64,000 bases of DNA from the NCBI GenBank assembly GCA_034769895.1, contig CM068372.1, positions 370,531,258-370,595,257 on the forward strand, in the 5' to 3' direction. Positions 9,288 to 20,624 of the stretch are shown here, one piece after another. Both the position numbers and the translations under genes were made by a program. The number at the start of each line of letters is the position of its first letter. The stretch's first letter is position 1. Under the pieces are notes generated by a model. That model was given only the letters and a program-made list of their open reading frames with translations, did no database searches and had not been told where the DNA came from. Source of the stretch: Magicicada septendecula. Lineage: Eukaryota; Arthropoda; Insecta; Hemiptera; Cicadidae.

Positions 9288-10938
9288 ACCAAGGAATCCA
9301 AAACAGCTAAAAGGATTCCTAGGATTAACAAACTTTTATAATAAATTTACGAGTCGTTATGCCGAAGAGACTCAGCCACTGCTACAACTGCTGAAGAAAG
9401 GAGTAAAGTTTAAATGGACGAAAGAGCAGGACGAACAGTTCGAGAAGGTGAAAAAATTGTTCGTAAACACGGTGATGCTCAGACATCCAAATCCTAACAA
9501 AAGATTCTACCTACAAACAGATGCAAGTAAATATGCGTTAGGAGGGCAGTTGTATCAAATTGACAACGATAATCAGATAGGAGTCATTGCATTTACTAGC
9601 CGCGTTTTCAGGGGAGCAGAACTCAATTATTTTACCACAGAGTTAGAATTATTAAGTGTAGTACACTGTTTAAAGAAATTCCGAACATATGTGTTAGGGC
9701 GTCCACTAACAATAATAACGGACAACAAGGCCCTAACTTTCATGCAAAAATGTCAGTTAACGAATTCAAGAATTACGCGATGGATACTCGCTATCCAGGA
9801 GTACGACTTCAAGATCCTATACTGTAAGGGTAGTGAGAACATCGTAGCGGACATACTTAGTAGATATCCCGAAGATTCACAGATGGACAGACCCATGGAT
9901 TATGATGAGGAATTAGAAATAAATGCGATAGAAATAAAGATCAACCCAAAGCTAAGGACACAATTACAAAACATATCACAATTACAGAAAAACGATGAGA
10001 AACTGAAGAAAATCATAAATCAATTACAGAGTGATCCGTGCAGTAAACTACACAAGATATATACGTGGCTCAACCAAAAATTATACCGTCAGGAGAAGCG
10101 GAAATGGAGACTGGTACTGACGAAAGAGCTGGGTGAAGATCTAATTAAGGAGATCCACACAATATATGGTCATATTGGTATAAAAAGGACATATGAACTA
10201 GCCAAAAAATACTTCACGGGGGACCACTTGTCTAAATTTACAAAACGATTGATCCGAAACTGCGAAAGATGCCAAAAATGTAAGGATCACCACAGAAAGG
10301 GTATTGGTGAGACCAAACCAATATTACCAAAGGCCCAAGGAGAGTTGGTCAGCATGGATTTCTATGGACCATTACCGACATCAACGGGCGGTGTAAAATA
10401 TTTATTAATAATTATCGACAACTTTACTAAATATGTAAGATTATATCCCATGAAGAGAGCAACGACTGCCACAACAATTAATAAGTTAAAGGTATATATA
10501 CAGGAGGTAGGTAAACCGACTGCTATATTAACTGATAATGGAGCACAATTCACCAGTAAATCGTGGGTGAAGAACTTAATCCACCGTGGGATTAAACCGA
10601 AGTACACGGCTATTCGGAACCCATGTACGAACCTAGCGGAAAGGGTAAACAGACAGCTAGGGAATATGTTTCGAATACTGGTGGGTGGACACCACACAAG
10701 GTGGGCTAAATATATTCGATTGGTAGAAAAGTGTATCAACGAAACATATCACGATACCATCGAGATGACACCACATCAGGCTCAGTGGGGTCGGAAACCA
10801 AAAAGAGTGTGGGAGATGTACGTTGATAAAGAACTGATGAAGGACGAAAGGAAGGTAAACCCAGATGAACTCTACCAAAATTTGAAAAGAAAGGGTGAGA
10901 AGAGAGCGAGGAAACATAATGAAGGGAAATGCAGCTGA
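9244..10938 (+). CDS. pol: Unit 1 RNase H-integrase frame (fossil, broken copy)
   Basis: A 564-codon frame. RNase H acidic motifs are visible (LQTDASKYALGG, TELELLSVV, ITDNKAL, ADILSRYP). The integrase zinc-binding HHCC region (HTIYGH ... CERCQKC) and the DDE core (MDFYGPLP, LTDNGAQF, NLAERVNRQLG) follow. The catalytic residues expected of each domain are present. It overlaps the upstream frame and the downstream GPY/F frame. Confidence 0.85.
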   Translation: MRHHKKVAAIMNFPRPRNPKQLKGFLGLTNFYNKFTSRYAEETQPLLQLLKKGVKFKWTKEQDEQFEKVKKLFVNTVMLRHPNPNKRFYLQTDASKYALGGQLYQIDNDNQIGVIAFTSRVFRGAELNYFTTELELLSVVHCLKKFRTYVLGRPLTIITDNKALTFMQKCQLTNSRITRWILAIQEYDFKILYCKGSENIVADILSRYPEDSQMDRPMDYDEELEINAIEIKINPKLRTQLQNISQLQKNDEKLKKIINQLQSDPCSKLHKIYTWLNQKLYRQEKRKWRLVLTKELGEDLIKEIHTIYGHIGIKRTYELAKKYFTGDHLSKFTKRLIRNCERCQKCKDHHRKGIGETKPILPKAQGELVSMDFYGPLPTSTGGVKYLLIIIDNFTKYVRLYPMKRATTATTINKLKVYIQEVGKPTAILTDNGAQFTSKSWVKNLIHRGIKPKYTAIRNPCTNLAERVNRQLGNMFRILVGGHHTRWAKYIRLVEKCINETYHDTIEMTPHQAQWGRKPKRVWEMYVDKELMKDERKVNPDELYQNLKRKGEKRARKHNEGKCS

Positions 10939-11153
10939 AGTTCAATATTGGAGACCTGGTGCTGATCAGAACTAACCCGATCTCTGAGTTAACAAATAAA
11001 ATCACTGCGAAATTTTGTGAGCTCTACGAAGGCCCATACAAGGTCAAGGAGGTCAAAGGGGGTGCAACATATGTGGTAGCTGAGATCGACGACCTTGAAT
11101 CGGTGCGGGGAATCTTCAACGTCAGACAGATGAAGCCATATTACCACGAATGA
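10929..11153 (+). CDS. Unit 1 integrase C-terminal GPY/F-like module
   Basis: A 74-codon frame reading FNIGDLVLIR, then LYEGPYKV, then NVRQMKPYY. This is the signature of the integrase C-terminal SH3-like GPY/F module, which ends with the usual LKPYY-like tail. It lies in its own frame overlapping the end of the integrase frame by 10 bases, in every unit of the array. How it is expressed is not evident from the sequence. There is no chromodomain after it. Confidence 0.75.
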   Translation: MQLKFNIGDLVLIRTNPISELTNKITAKFCELYEGPYKVKEVKGGATYVVAEIDDLESVRGIFNVRQMKPYYHE

Positions 11154-11707
11154 TTCGCTATGCAAAGGGGAATTTAAAGATAAATAATATTAAAATTCCT
11201 TAACATAAACAAATTTTATGTAATCAATTTAACCTGAGATGGATAAAGTGTATTAATATTTATATGTAATTAACATAACGTAAATATTATGTAACATAAC
11301 TTAAATATTATGGATGTAAAGAAGATACAAAGAAATTTGATGTTAGAACTAAATGGACAAGCTTTTAAAAAATAGTAATCGAATGTTACACGTTAAGGAG
11401 AGAAAGTAACTTAAATCTTAGAAAGGGATAGTGATTGTTTAAAATGTGTGTTAATGTAGCTAGTAAGCGAGGGTATGAGAAAGTAATGTTATGTAAATTA
11501 GAAGTAAGGGTGGTAAGATATGTAGCACCGCGTATACCCTTCGGGCGAAAGCGACAGTGACTAGCTAAGGGGACCGGTTTTGACCGTGTTGTTAAAGTGT
11601 GTCACACCAAAAGTGTAACTTTCATTGAACGGTTGTGCTGTTAGAGGCATACGAAATGATTCCACAAATTATATAAAACAATTACTGGAATCAGTTCGGG
11701 GGACAGA
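11154..11707 (+). other. Unit 1 3' non-coding region ending in polypurine tract
   Basis: No frame of note and no envelope gene. It contains a short imperfect direct repeat (CATAACgTAAATATTATG / CATAACtTAAATATTATG, about 11274-11311). It ends with TTCGGGGGACAGA (11695-11707) directly before the next LTR, the position expected of the plus-strand primer. Equivalents are 18381-18934, 25608-26161, 32940-33493, 40272-40825, 53055-53608 and 60281-60834. Confidence 0.75.
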
Positions 11708-13149
11708 TGAAACGATACTGTATAACCGTATCATAATTTAATATGTATGTAAATAACTATAATAAATAAGCAAATTTTAATGATAAATTAAAGTATTGAA
11801 ATGTACGTAGTTTTTAAGTAAAGTTATAAATGAATAGTAAATCTAAAGAGGCTCGGCTGTGCGACAGTCCGGCGCCGGGAAAAATATATATAATAGACCT
11901 AAGACACCCTACATGTCGTAAACACATAAATTGTATTGTAGTGTAAAACTAGCAAAAAACGCCTAGATACCGTTAGACTAACGGTACAGTGTCCTTCAAC
12001 AGACAAAAGAGGCCACGCCAGTAAATATGACGATTTTAGAAAGTCGCGTCACTTTTTAGGGAGTATAACGAACACCCGCGTAAAATTATCGCCCGCACTT
12101 TGGGAACCAATCACCTATAGCGTCAGTAGTGAGCGCGAAAAAGAGACGACACCAGACTGGATACATTCAAAAATACCGGCAAAATTTTGAATGTAAGACC
12201 AATAAGGAACGATCAACAGAAGATGTAGTGAGGGTAGAATTGAAGAAACTATAAAAATAACACGCGGAGCCCACAACGAGGAAGTCTAAGTTAAAATTTC
12301 ACGCAAAACACGTGAAACCTGCGTCACTCGATGTGAGCAAATTAAATTAAAGTAATCAAAGTTCAAATCAATATTCGCTCGGTTTAATAGTGACAGTCAG
12401 CAAGAAGTTTATTTAGATATGTGCGCGAAAGTACGTGTGGACAAGAAGCTATTTAAATTGTGCGCGTAATCTGAAACAAAAGTATATTATTTATTTGTGC
12501 GTGACGTACAGTAATAACGCGAGCGTGTGATGTGTTTAATAAAAGCTAATAAAGCGTGATCAGTGAAAGTGTTGTGATAGTTAACGCAAGAATACAATTC
12601 GTCATTCGCCTATAAGGAATCCTGCAACAAGTAACAATGTCTCATTTATAAATTACACTAGAATTGATTAACATAATTTTCATATCTCAATAAACTCATC
12701 TCATTTTCAAAGACCCACGATGTTCAGATACTAAACATTCAATTTATGCTAAACGACATGTTTGGGTGACTTATGATATAGCACAGTAAGAAACCAATAC
12801 TAATAATTATTGAAACGATAAATGCATTAAATAATTAAATATAGATTGAATAGTATAGAAGCCGTAGCAATTAAGGATTGATGATAGATATACTTATATA
12901 CACTTATATGTTTGTTTGATGAATAGCGGTAATTTAAGTTTAGTAATGGAGTAAATTGAATCTACTAAGTACTCCTTTCAATATACTTGATTAATCTGAT
13001 TTCGAAGAAGCTGTAAACTAGAAATATTAATAAATTCTTTTGTTGTTATTAACTATAAAGATGATAGTAATGATTAAGTCTATGATGTATTCAGTAACAA
13101 GAATCTAACAATACAAATATTAGTATCTGAACAGTTTGTTATTATTTCA
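11708..13149 (+). repeat. LTR 2 (shared by units 1 and 2)
   Basis: Serves as 3' LTR of unit 1 and 5' LTR of unit 2. It follows the purine tract directly. At least four substitutions separate it from LTR 1, and I noticed none against LTR 3. A primer-site motif follows at 13175. Confidence 0.8.
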
Positions 13150-13397
13150 TAAACAAACCTGAGATCTCCTGCTCTGGCGCCCAAGTAATAATTAATAATA
13201 TAAATTTGAGTGGTGCAGTTCTCACAAAATCTTATTAGTTATTAAAATAAGTTATATTTGGCGCATCCAAATGTGGAGTAAAAGCTCAATAAGTAATATT
13301 TGCCGCCCATCTGGTGGAGCTTAATTATAAAATTAAGTAAGCTCGGTAAAATGAGATGAGTAGAGAATAAGAAATAGAATATAAAAATTTAAAATTA

Positions 13398-16300
13398 ATG
13401 TTAACTAGAAGTAAAGCTAGAGAATTAAGGAATTTTAATAGACATATAAATAGTGAAGTAAAAATGGCAAGTAACGATAATACCAATAATACCAATAATA
13501 GTGATGAAGGGGAGGTCGAAGTTAATAACCAGATGGGAGAGACGGGAATACTTGACGAATTAACTGATAACGAAACCGCACCGGTTCCTTCAGAGGCAAG
13601 GGGACGGGCAGAAGAAAACGTAACCAGCGCAACACAACATACAATAACAAACATAGACATAGTCACAATGCTACAACAAATAACGGAAACCAATAAACAG
13701 ACAATGGAAAAAGTAACACAACAAATGACAGAAAAACTAACAAAACAAATGACAGAAATCACTAAACAAACAACGGAAAACAATAAACGGACGGAAAAAT
13801 TGGAAGAAAAATTAACGCAACACATGGCAGAAAATACCAAGCAGCTAGAAAAGAGAATTGAAGATGTTAAAGAGAGCATGCATGAAAACAATATACAATT
13901 AAGGGCGGATATTGAACAGTACATGACACAACAGTTAAACGAGCACAGATTGCAAGTAGAACAACAACTTAGTGCGATTAGGCGCGAGAACCAAGAATTA
14001 TCAATAAAAGTGAGATCGGAAGCAAAGGAAGTGGTAAATGAAGAGATGAAAACATTTCAAACGCACGTGAACGAACAACTGGAGAGAAAAGAACAGATCA
14101 TCCGGCACACGCGAGAAGAAGTCGCACTAGAAATTAACAAGCTAACTAAAAAGGTAGATCGAAATAATAAGAAACAAGAAGACCAAGTTCAGCAACACAG
14201 ACAAGAAGTCACCCGTGAAATAAATGAGGTAAGAGATGTAACTACAGAGCAGATACAAAGACTCACAGAACGATACGAAAATAATTGTGTAGAAGTGGAT
14301 GGACGATTAACCCAGGTAAAGGAAGACGTGAGAGCGAGATTGGCGCAGTTGGGAGCGGTACCAGTGCAACGCAGTATCACGATGGAGCATCTGAAGAGTG
14401 TGTCATTCAACGGGGAAGGGAAATACCCCATGGAATTCATAAAGGAGTTGGAGGAGATCCGGAAGGAGTATTACGCGAACGAGGGGGTAAACTGGGTCGC
14501 AAGACATCTAGAAGGTGAAGCAGCGATATGGTGGCGGTTGATACGAAGTGATATTAATACATTCCAAGAGTTCCAGAACGCATTCATTGCGAAGTATTGG
14601 AACCAAATGGTACAAGAAGAGGTGCGTGACCGGCTGGAATTCGGGAAATACAGGTATGAGAGTGGATTGAGCATGGTTCAATACATGGAGAGATGTATAT
14701 TACAAAATCGCCAACTGATTCCACCCATATCTGATCAACACTTGATAAGGAAGTTAGCACGCCATTACCACCACGATATAGCTGTCGCTACTATCACTAG
14801 AGGAGTCAGTAACATTGCCGAATTCCAAATGTTATTGATGGAGTTTACAGCAATGCGAAGTATGAATACAGTACAACGACACCAGGTAAAGCGAGAAGAA
14901 GAAAGTACAAATTGCCCGTGGCAGAATAGGAGGGCAGAAAGGCCGGCGGATAACGGTAATAACTCGTGGCGGAACCGGGTGCAGAATAATAATGAGCACG
15001 GTCGACGGGACGTAAACAAGGGTCCACAAAAGCACGTGTACGAGGCGCAGGTCAACGCCATCGCAAGTACAAGTCAAGCTCAAGGACAAACAACCAGCCC
15101 AAATACACAATATCATAATTCAAAAAAACTGAGTAGGGTTTCACGTAGTGATAAGGTAGATTTAGTAAGTAGTTATAAGGAAATTAGCACAACATTTGTA
15201 GATGTAAGGGATGACTTATTAGAAGACGATAAAGAGACGATAAGAACACGAAGATTGAAATGTCCGGAAGTGGAGTTGTATCTAAATGGGGTACCGGTTA
15301 TTTCTTTACTTGATACTGGATCGCAGATTAATGCAATTTCCAGAGAATGGTTTAATAAAAACAGAAATAAAATGGGAAAATTGAATATACTAAGACTAAC
15401 AAATACAATAGTGAAAGGAGCGGTTGGTAAAAAATCGAAGCAAATTACCCAACAAATATTGGTAGAAGTAAAATTCGGTGCGTGCGTGATCGATAGTGTG
15501 TTTATTATTGTACCCGATCTTATAAGAGATTGTATAATGGGGATTGAGCTGTTACAAGAAGGTGGCTGTATCATCAATTTCAATAACAACCAAATAACAT
15601 TTAAGAATCACGTCACAGAAATAGGTGTACCGGAAAGTTTAGAAATGCTAACACTGGAAATGAACCAGGGAGAGGAACATACCACTACAATGATCCGGGA
15701 AAAGCTGGAGGAGGTGAATGGGATTAGCAAGCAAACGAAGAAGGAGCTGGAAGAGGTATTATTAAATAACCATAGAATATTTCGGGAGCAACCAGGTAGA
15801 GTAAATGGATATGAGCACAAGTTCGTCGTAACGGATAACACGCCATATTGCATAAAGGGTTGGGCTATACCCATAAAATATCAAAGTGCCGTCGACCAAG
15901 AAATAAGAAAAATGGAGGAATGCGGAGTGATAGAGCGAGCTGCCAGCCCATATATAAACCCTATCGTGACTGTCATCAAGAAGGACCAGTCGGTACGGTT
16001 ATGTCTGGACGCCCGGCGAATTAATTCGGTGACTATACCAGATTATGAAGGGGCGGTACCAATTAATGAGGTATTAGCGAACTGCGGTGACATAAGGGTA
16101 ATGAGCAGTATTGATCTGACTAGTAGTTTCTGGCAGATGCCATTGGCCAAAGAATGTCGTGACTACACAGGGTTTTTATATAAGGGACGATGTTACCGCT
16201 ACACTGTTACTCCGTTTGGACTAAAAACCAGCTTGGCGAGCCAGACCCGTGGATTGGATCATGTGCTGACTGACGAAGTGAAGCGATTCACAATTATATA

Positions 16301-16514
16301 TGTGGATGACTGCTTATGCGTATCCCGGAGCATTGAAGAACACATAGTCCACCTGCGATTGCTACTCGAAAATTTGAAACAAGCTAACCTCACCGTGAAT
16401 CTACGCAAATCAAAGTTCTTCAGACAGAAGATAGATTATCTAGGGTACGAGCTATCTACTAAAGGCATCAGTGCGTCACCACAAAAAGGTAGCTGCAATA
16501 ATGAACTTCCCTAG
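13398..16514 (+). CDS. gag-pol: Unit 2 gag-protease-RT frame (fossil, broken copy)
   Basis: 1038 codons with the same domain content as in unit 1. It carries the unit 2/3 marker residues (KARELRN near the N terminus and GKYPMEF in the Gag core). Confidence 0.85.
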   Translation: MLTRSKARELRNFNRHINSEVKMASNDNTNNTNNSDEGEVEVNNQMGETGILDELTDNETAPVPSEARGRAEENVTSATQHTITNIDIVTMLQQITETNKQTMEKVTQQMTEKLTKQMTEITKQTTENNKRTEKLEEKLTQHMAENTKQLEKRIEDVKESMHENNIQLRADIEQYMTQQLNEHRLQVEQQLSAIRRENQELSIKVRSEAKEVVNEEMKTFQTHVNEQLERKEQIIRHTREEVALEINKLTKKVDRNNKKQEDQVQQHRQEVTREINEVRDVTTEQIQRLTERYENNCVEVDGRLTQVKEDVRARLAQLGAVPVQRSITMEHLKSVSFNGEGKYPMEFIKELEEIRKEYYANEGVNWVARHLEGEAAIWWRLIRSDINTFQEFQNAFIAKYWNQMVQEEVRDRLEFGKYRYESGLSMVQYMERCILQNRQLIPPISDQHLIRKLARHYHHDIAVATITRGVSNIAEFQMLLMEFTAMRSMNTVQRHQVKREEESTNCPWQNRRAERPADNGNNSWRNRVQNNNEHGRRDVNKGPQKHVYEAQVNAIASTSQAQGQTTSPNTQYHNSKKLSRVSRSDKVDLVSSYKEISTTFVDVRDDLLEDDKETIRTRRLKCPEVELYLNGVPVISLLDTGSQINAISREWFNKNRNKMGKLNILRLTNTIVKGAVGKKSKQITQQILVEVKFGACVIDSVFIIVPDLIRDCIMGIELLQEGGCIINFNNNQITFKNHVTEIGVPESLEMLTLEMNQGEEHTTTMIREKLEEVNGISKQTKKELEEVLLNNHRIFREQPGRVNGYEHKFVVTDNTPYCIKGWAIPIKYQSAVDQEIRKMEECGVIERAASPYINPIVTVIKKDQSVRLCLDARRINSVTIPDYEGAVPINEVLANCGDIRVMSSIDLTSSFWQMPLAKECRDYTGFLYKGRCYRYTVTPFGLKTSLASQTRGLDHVLTDEVKRFTIIYVDDCLCVSRSIEEHIVHLRLLLENLKQANLTVNLRKSKFFRQKIDYLGYELSTKGISASPQKGSCNNELP

Positions 16515-18165
16515 ACCAAGGAATCCAAAACAGCTAAAAGGATTCCTAGGATTAACAAACTTTTATAATAAATTTACGAGTCGTTATGCCGAAGAGACTC
16601 AGCCACTGCTACAACTGCTGAAGAAAGGAGTAAAGTTTAAATGGACGAAAGAGCAGGACGAACAGTTCGAGAAGGTGAAAAAATTGTTCGTAAACACGGT
16701 GATGCTCAGACATCCAAATCCTAACAAAAGATTCTACCTACAAACAGATGCAAGTAAATATGCGTTAGGAGGGCAGTTGTATCAAATTGACAACGATAAT
16801 CAGATAGGAGTCATTGCATTTACTAGCCGCGTTTTCAGGGGAGCAGAACTCAATTATTTTACCACAGAGTTAGAATTATTAAGTGTAGTACACTGTTTAA
16901 AGAAATTCCGAACATATGTGTTAGGGCGTCCACTAACAATAATAACGGACAACAAGGCCCTAACTTTCATGCAAAAATGTCAGTTAACGAATTCAAGAAT
17001 TACGCGATGGATACTCGCTATCCAGGAGTACGACTTCAAGATCCTATACTGTAAGGGTAGTGAGAACATCGTAGCGGACATACTTAGTAGATATCCCGAA
17101 GATTCACAGATGGACAGACCCATGGATTATGATGAGGAATTAGAAATAAATGCGATAGAAATAAAGATCAACCCAAAGCTAAGGACACAATTACAAAACA
17201 TATCACAATTACAGAAAAACGATGAGAAACTGAAGAAAATCATAAATCAATTACAGAGTGATCCGTGCAGTAAACTACACAAGATATATACGTGGCTCAA
17301 CCAAAAATTATACCGTCAGGAGAAGCGGAAATGGAGACTGGTACTGACGAAAGAGCTGGGTGAAGATCTAATTAAGGAGATCCACACAATATATGGTCAT
17401 ATTGGTATAAAAAGGACATATGAACTAGCCAAAAAATACTTCACGGGGGACCACTTGTCTAAATTTACAAAACGATTGATCCGAAACTGCGAAAGATGCC
17501 AAAAATGTAAGGATCACCACAGAAAGGGTATTGGTGAGACCAAACCAATATTACCAAAGGCCCAAGGAGAGTTGGTCAGCATGGATTTCTATGGACCATT
17601 ACCGACATCAACGGGCGGTGTAAAATATTTATTAATAATTATCGACAACTTTACTAAATATGTAAGATTATATCCCATGAAGAGAGCAACGACTGCCACA
17701 ACAATTAATAAGTTAAAGGTATATATACAGGAGGTAGGTAAACCGACTGCTATATTAACTGATAATGGAGCACAATTCACCAGTAAATCGTGGGTGAAGA
17801 ACTTAATCCACCGTGGGATTAAACCGAAGTACACGGCTATTCGGAACCCATGTACGAACCTAGCGGAAAGGGTAAACAGACAGCTAGGGAATATGTTTCG
17901 AATACTGGTGGGTGGACACCACACAAGGTGGGCTAAATATATTCGATTGGTAGAAAAGTGTATCAACGAAACATATCACGATACCATCGAGATGACACCA
18001 CATCAGGCTCAGTGGGGTCGGAAACCAAAAAGAGTGTGGGAGATGTACGTTGATAAAGAACTGATGAAGGACGAAAGGAAGGTAAACCCAGATGAACTCT
18101 ACCAAAATTTGAAAAGAAAGGGTGAGAAGAGAGCGAGGAAACATAATGAAGGGAAATGCAGCTGA
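16471..18165 (+). CDS. pol: Unit 2 RNase H-integrase frame (fossil, broken copy)
   Basis: 564 codons, identical at the protein level to the unit 1 frame as far as I can see. RNase H, HHCC and DDE motifs are all present. Confidence 0.85.
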   Translation: MRHHKKVAAIMNFPRPRNPKQLKGFLGLTNFYNKFTSRYAEETQPLLQLLKKGVKFKWTKEQDEQFEKVKKLFVNTVMLRHPNPNKRFYLQTDASKYALGGQLYQIDNDNQIGVIAFTSRVFRGAELNYFTTELELLSVVHCLKKFRTYVLGRPLTIITDNKALTFMQKCQLTNSRITRWILAIQEYDFKILYCKGSENIVADILSRYPEDSQMDRPMDYDEELEINAIEIKINPKLRTQLQNISQLQKNDEKLKKIINQLQSDPCSKLHKIYTWLNQKLYRQEKRKWRLVLTKELGEDLIKEIHTIYGHIGIKRTYELAKKYFTGDHLSKFTKRLIRNCERCQKCKDHHRKGIGETKPILPKAQGELVSMDFYGPLPTSTGGVKYLLIIIDNFTKYVRLYPMKRATTATTINKLKVYIQEVGKPTAILTDNGAQFTSKSWVKNLIHRGIKPKYTAIRNPCTNLAERVNRQLGNMFRILVGGHHTRWAKYIRLVEKCINETYHDTIEMTPHQAQWGRKPKRVWEMYVDKELMKDERKVNPDELYQNLKRKGEKRARKHNEGKCS

Positions 18166-18380
18166 AGTTCAATATTGGAGACCTGGTGCTGATCAGAACT
18201 AACCCGATCTCTGAGTTAACAAATAAAATCACTGCGAAATTTTGTGAGCTCTACGAAGGCCCATACAAGGTCAAGGAGGTCAAAGGGGGTGCAACATATG
18301 TGGTAGCTGAGATCGACGACCTTGAATCGGTGCGGGGAATCTTCAACGTCAGACAGATGAAGCCATATTACCACGAATGA
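18156..18380 (+). CDS. Unit 2 GPY/F-like module
   Basis: 74 codons with LYEGPYKV and NVRQMKPYY, identical to unit 1. Confidence 0.75.
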   Translation: MQLKFNIGDLVLIRTNPISELTNKITAKFCELYEGPYKVKEVKGGATYVVAEIDDLESVRGIFNVRQMKPYYHE

Positions 18381-18934
18381 TTCGCTATGCAAAGGGGAAT
18401 TTAAAGATAAATAATATTAAAATTCCTTAACATAAACAAATTTTATGTAATCAATTTAACCTGAGATGGATAAAGTGTATTAATATTTATATGTAATTAA
18501 CATAACGTAAATATTATGTAACATAACTTAAATATTATGGATGTAAAGAAGATACAAAGAAATTTGATGTTAGAACTAAATGGACAAGCTTTTAAAAAAT
18601 AGTAATCGAATGTTACACGTTAAGGAGAGAAAGTAACTTAAATCTTAGAAAGGGATAGTGATTGTTTAAAATGTGTGTTAATGTAGCTAGTAAGCGAGGG
18701 TATGAGAAAGTAATGTTATGTAAATTAGAAGTAAGGGTGGTAAGATATGTAGCACCGCGTATACCCTTCGGGCGAAAGCGACAGTGACTAGCTAAGGGGA
18801 CCGGTTTTGACCGTGTTGTTAAAGTGTGTCACACCAAAAGTGTAACTTTCATTGAACGGTTGTGCTGTTAGAGGCATACGAAATGATTCCACAAATTATA
18901 TAAAACAATTACTGGAATCAGTTCGGGGGACAGA

Positions 18935-20376
18935 TGAAACGATACTGTATAACCGTATCATAATTTAATATGTATGTAAATAACTATAATAAATAAGCAA
19001 ATTTTAATGATAAATTAAAGTATTGAAATGTACGTAGTTTTTAAGTAAAGTTATAAATGAATAGTAAATCTAAAGAGGCTCGGCTGTGCGACAGTCCGGC
19101 GCCGGGAAAAATATATATAATAGACCTAAGACACCCTACATGTCGTAAACACATAAATTGTATTGTAGTGTAAAACTAGCAAAAAACGCCTAGATACCGT
19201 TAGACTAACGGTACAGTGTCCTTCAACAGACAAAAGAGGCCACGCCAGTAAATATGACGATTTTAGAAAGTCGCGTCACTTTTTAGGGAGTATAACGAAC
19301 ACCCGCGTAAAATTATCGCCCGCACTTTGGGAACCAATCACCTATAGCGTCAGTAGTGAGCGCGAAAAAGAGACGACACCAGACTGGATACATTCAAAAA
19401 TACCGGCAAAATTTTGAATGTAAGACCAATAAGGAACGATCAACAGAAGATGTAGTGAGGGTAGAATTGAAGAAACTATAAAAATAACACGCGGAGCCCA
19501 CAACGAGGAAGTCTAAGTTAAAATTTCACGCAAAACACGTGAAACCTGCGTCACTCGATGTGAGCAAATTAAATTAAAGTAATCAAAGTTCAAATCAATA
19601 TTCGCTCGGTTTAATAGTGACAGTCAGCAAGAAGTTTATTTAGATATGTGCGCGAAAGTACGTGTGGACAAGAAGCTATTTAAATTGTGCGCGTAATCTG
19701 AAACAAAAGTATATTATTTATTTGTGCGTGACGTACAGTAATAACGCGAGCGTGTGATGTGTTTAATAAAAGCTAATAAAGCGTGATCAGTGAAAGTGTT
19801 GTGATAGTTAACGCAAGAATACAATTCGTCATTCGCCTATAAGGAATCCTGCAACAAGTAACAATGTCTCATTTATAAATTACACTAGAATTGATTAACA
19901 TAATTTTCATATCTCAATAAACTCATCTCATTTTCAAAGACCCACGATGTTCAGATACTAAACATTCAATTTATGCTAAACGACATGTTTGGGTGACTTA
20001 TGATATAGCACAGTAAGAAACCAATACTAATAATTATTGAAACGATAAATGCATTAAATAATTAAATATAGATTGAATAGTATAGAAGCCGTAGCAATTA
20101 AGGATTGATGATAGATATACTTATATACACTTATATGTTTGTTTGATGAATAGCGGTAATTTAAGTTTAGTAATGGAGTAAATTGAATCTACTAAGTACT
20201 CCTTTCAATATACTTGATTAATCTGATTTCGAAGAAGCTGTAAACTAGAAATATTAATAAATTCTTTTGTTGTTATTAACTATAAAGATGATAGTAATGA
20301 TTAAGTCTATGATGTATTCAGTAACAAGAATCTAACAATACAAATATTAGTATCTGAACAGTTTGTTATTATTTCA
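18935..20376 (+). repeat. LTR 3
   Basis: Same as LTR 2, including the CACTTATATG marker. A primer-site motif follows 26 bases after the presumed end. Confidence 0.8.
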
Positions 20377-20624
20377 TAAACAAACCTGAGATCTCCTGCT
20401 CTGGCGCCCAAGTAATAATTAATAATATAAATTTGAGTGGTGCAGTTCTCACAAAATCTTATTAGTTATTAAAATAAGTTATATTTGGCGCATCCAAATG
20501 TGGAGTAAAAGCTCAATAAGTAATATTTGCCGCCCATCTGGTGGAGCTTAATTATAAAATTAAGTAAGCTCGGTAAAATGAGATGAGTAGAGAATAAGAA
20601 ATAGAATATAAAAATTTAAAATTA

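Larger units (their letters stand above)
4481..11707 (+). mobile_element. Array unit 1 (7227 bp; broken, about one break)
   Basis: Layout: LTR 4481 to about 5922, leader 5923-6170, coding region 6171-11153, 3' non-coding region with purine tract 11154-11707. This unit has the most private substitutions, including at least three in its LTR not seen in any other copy. That fits an outermost unit that took part least in exchange with the rest. Confidence 0.9.
11708..18934 (+). mobile_element. Array unit 2 (7227 bp; broken, about one break)
   Basis: Essentially identical to unit 3. Both carry private variants absent from the other units: an Ala codon at residue 7 of Gag, Lys in the GKYPMEF segment, CACTTATATG in the LTR and CGCCCATCTGG in the leader. 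The pair therefore arose by duplication of one parent unit. Confidence 0.9.

Noticed and set aside
11154-11707. Possible envelope gene between integrase and 3' LTR
   Set aside because: Only about 550 bp with no substantial frame, signal peptide or membrane segment, so this is not an envelope-bearing element.
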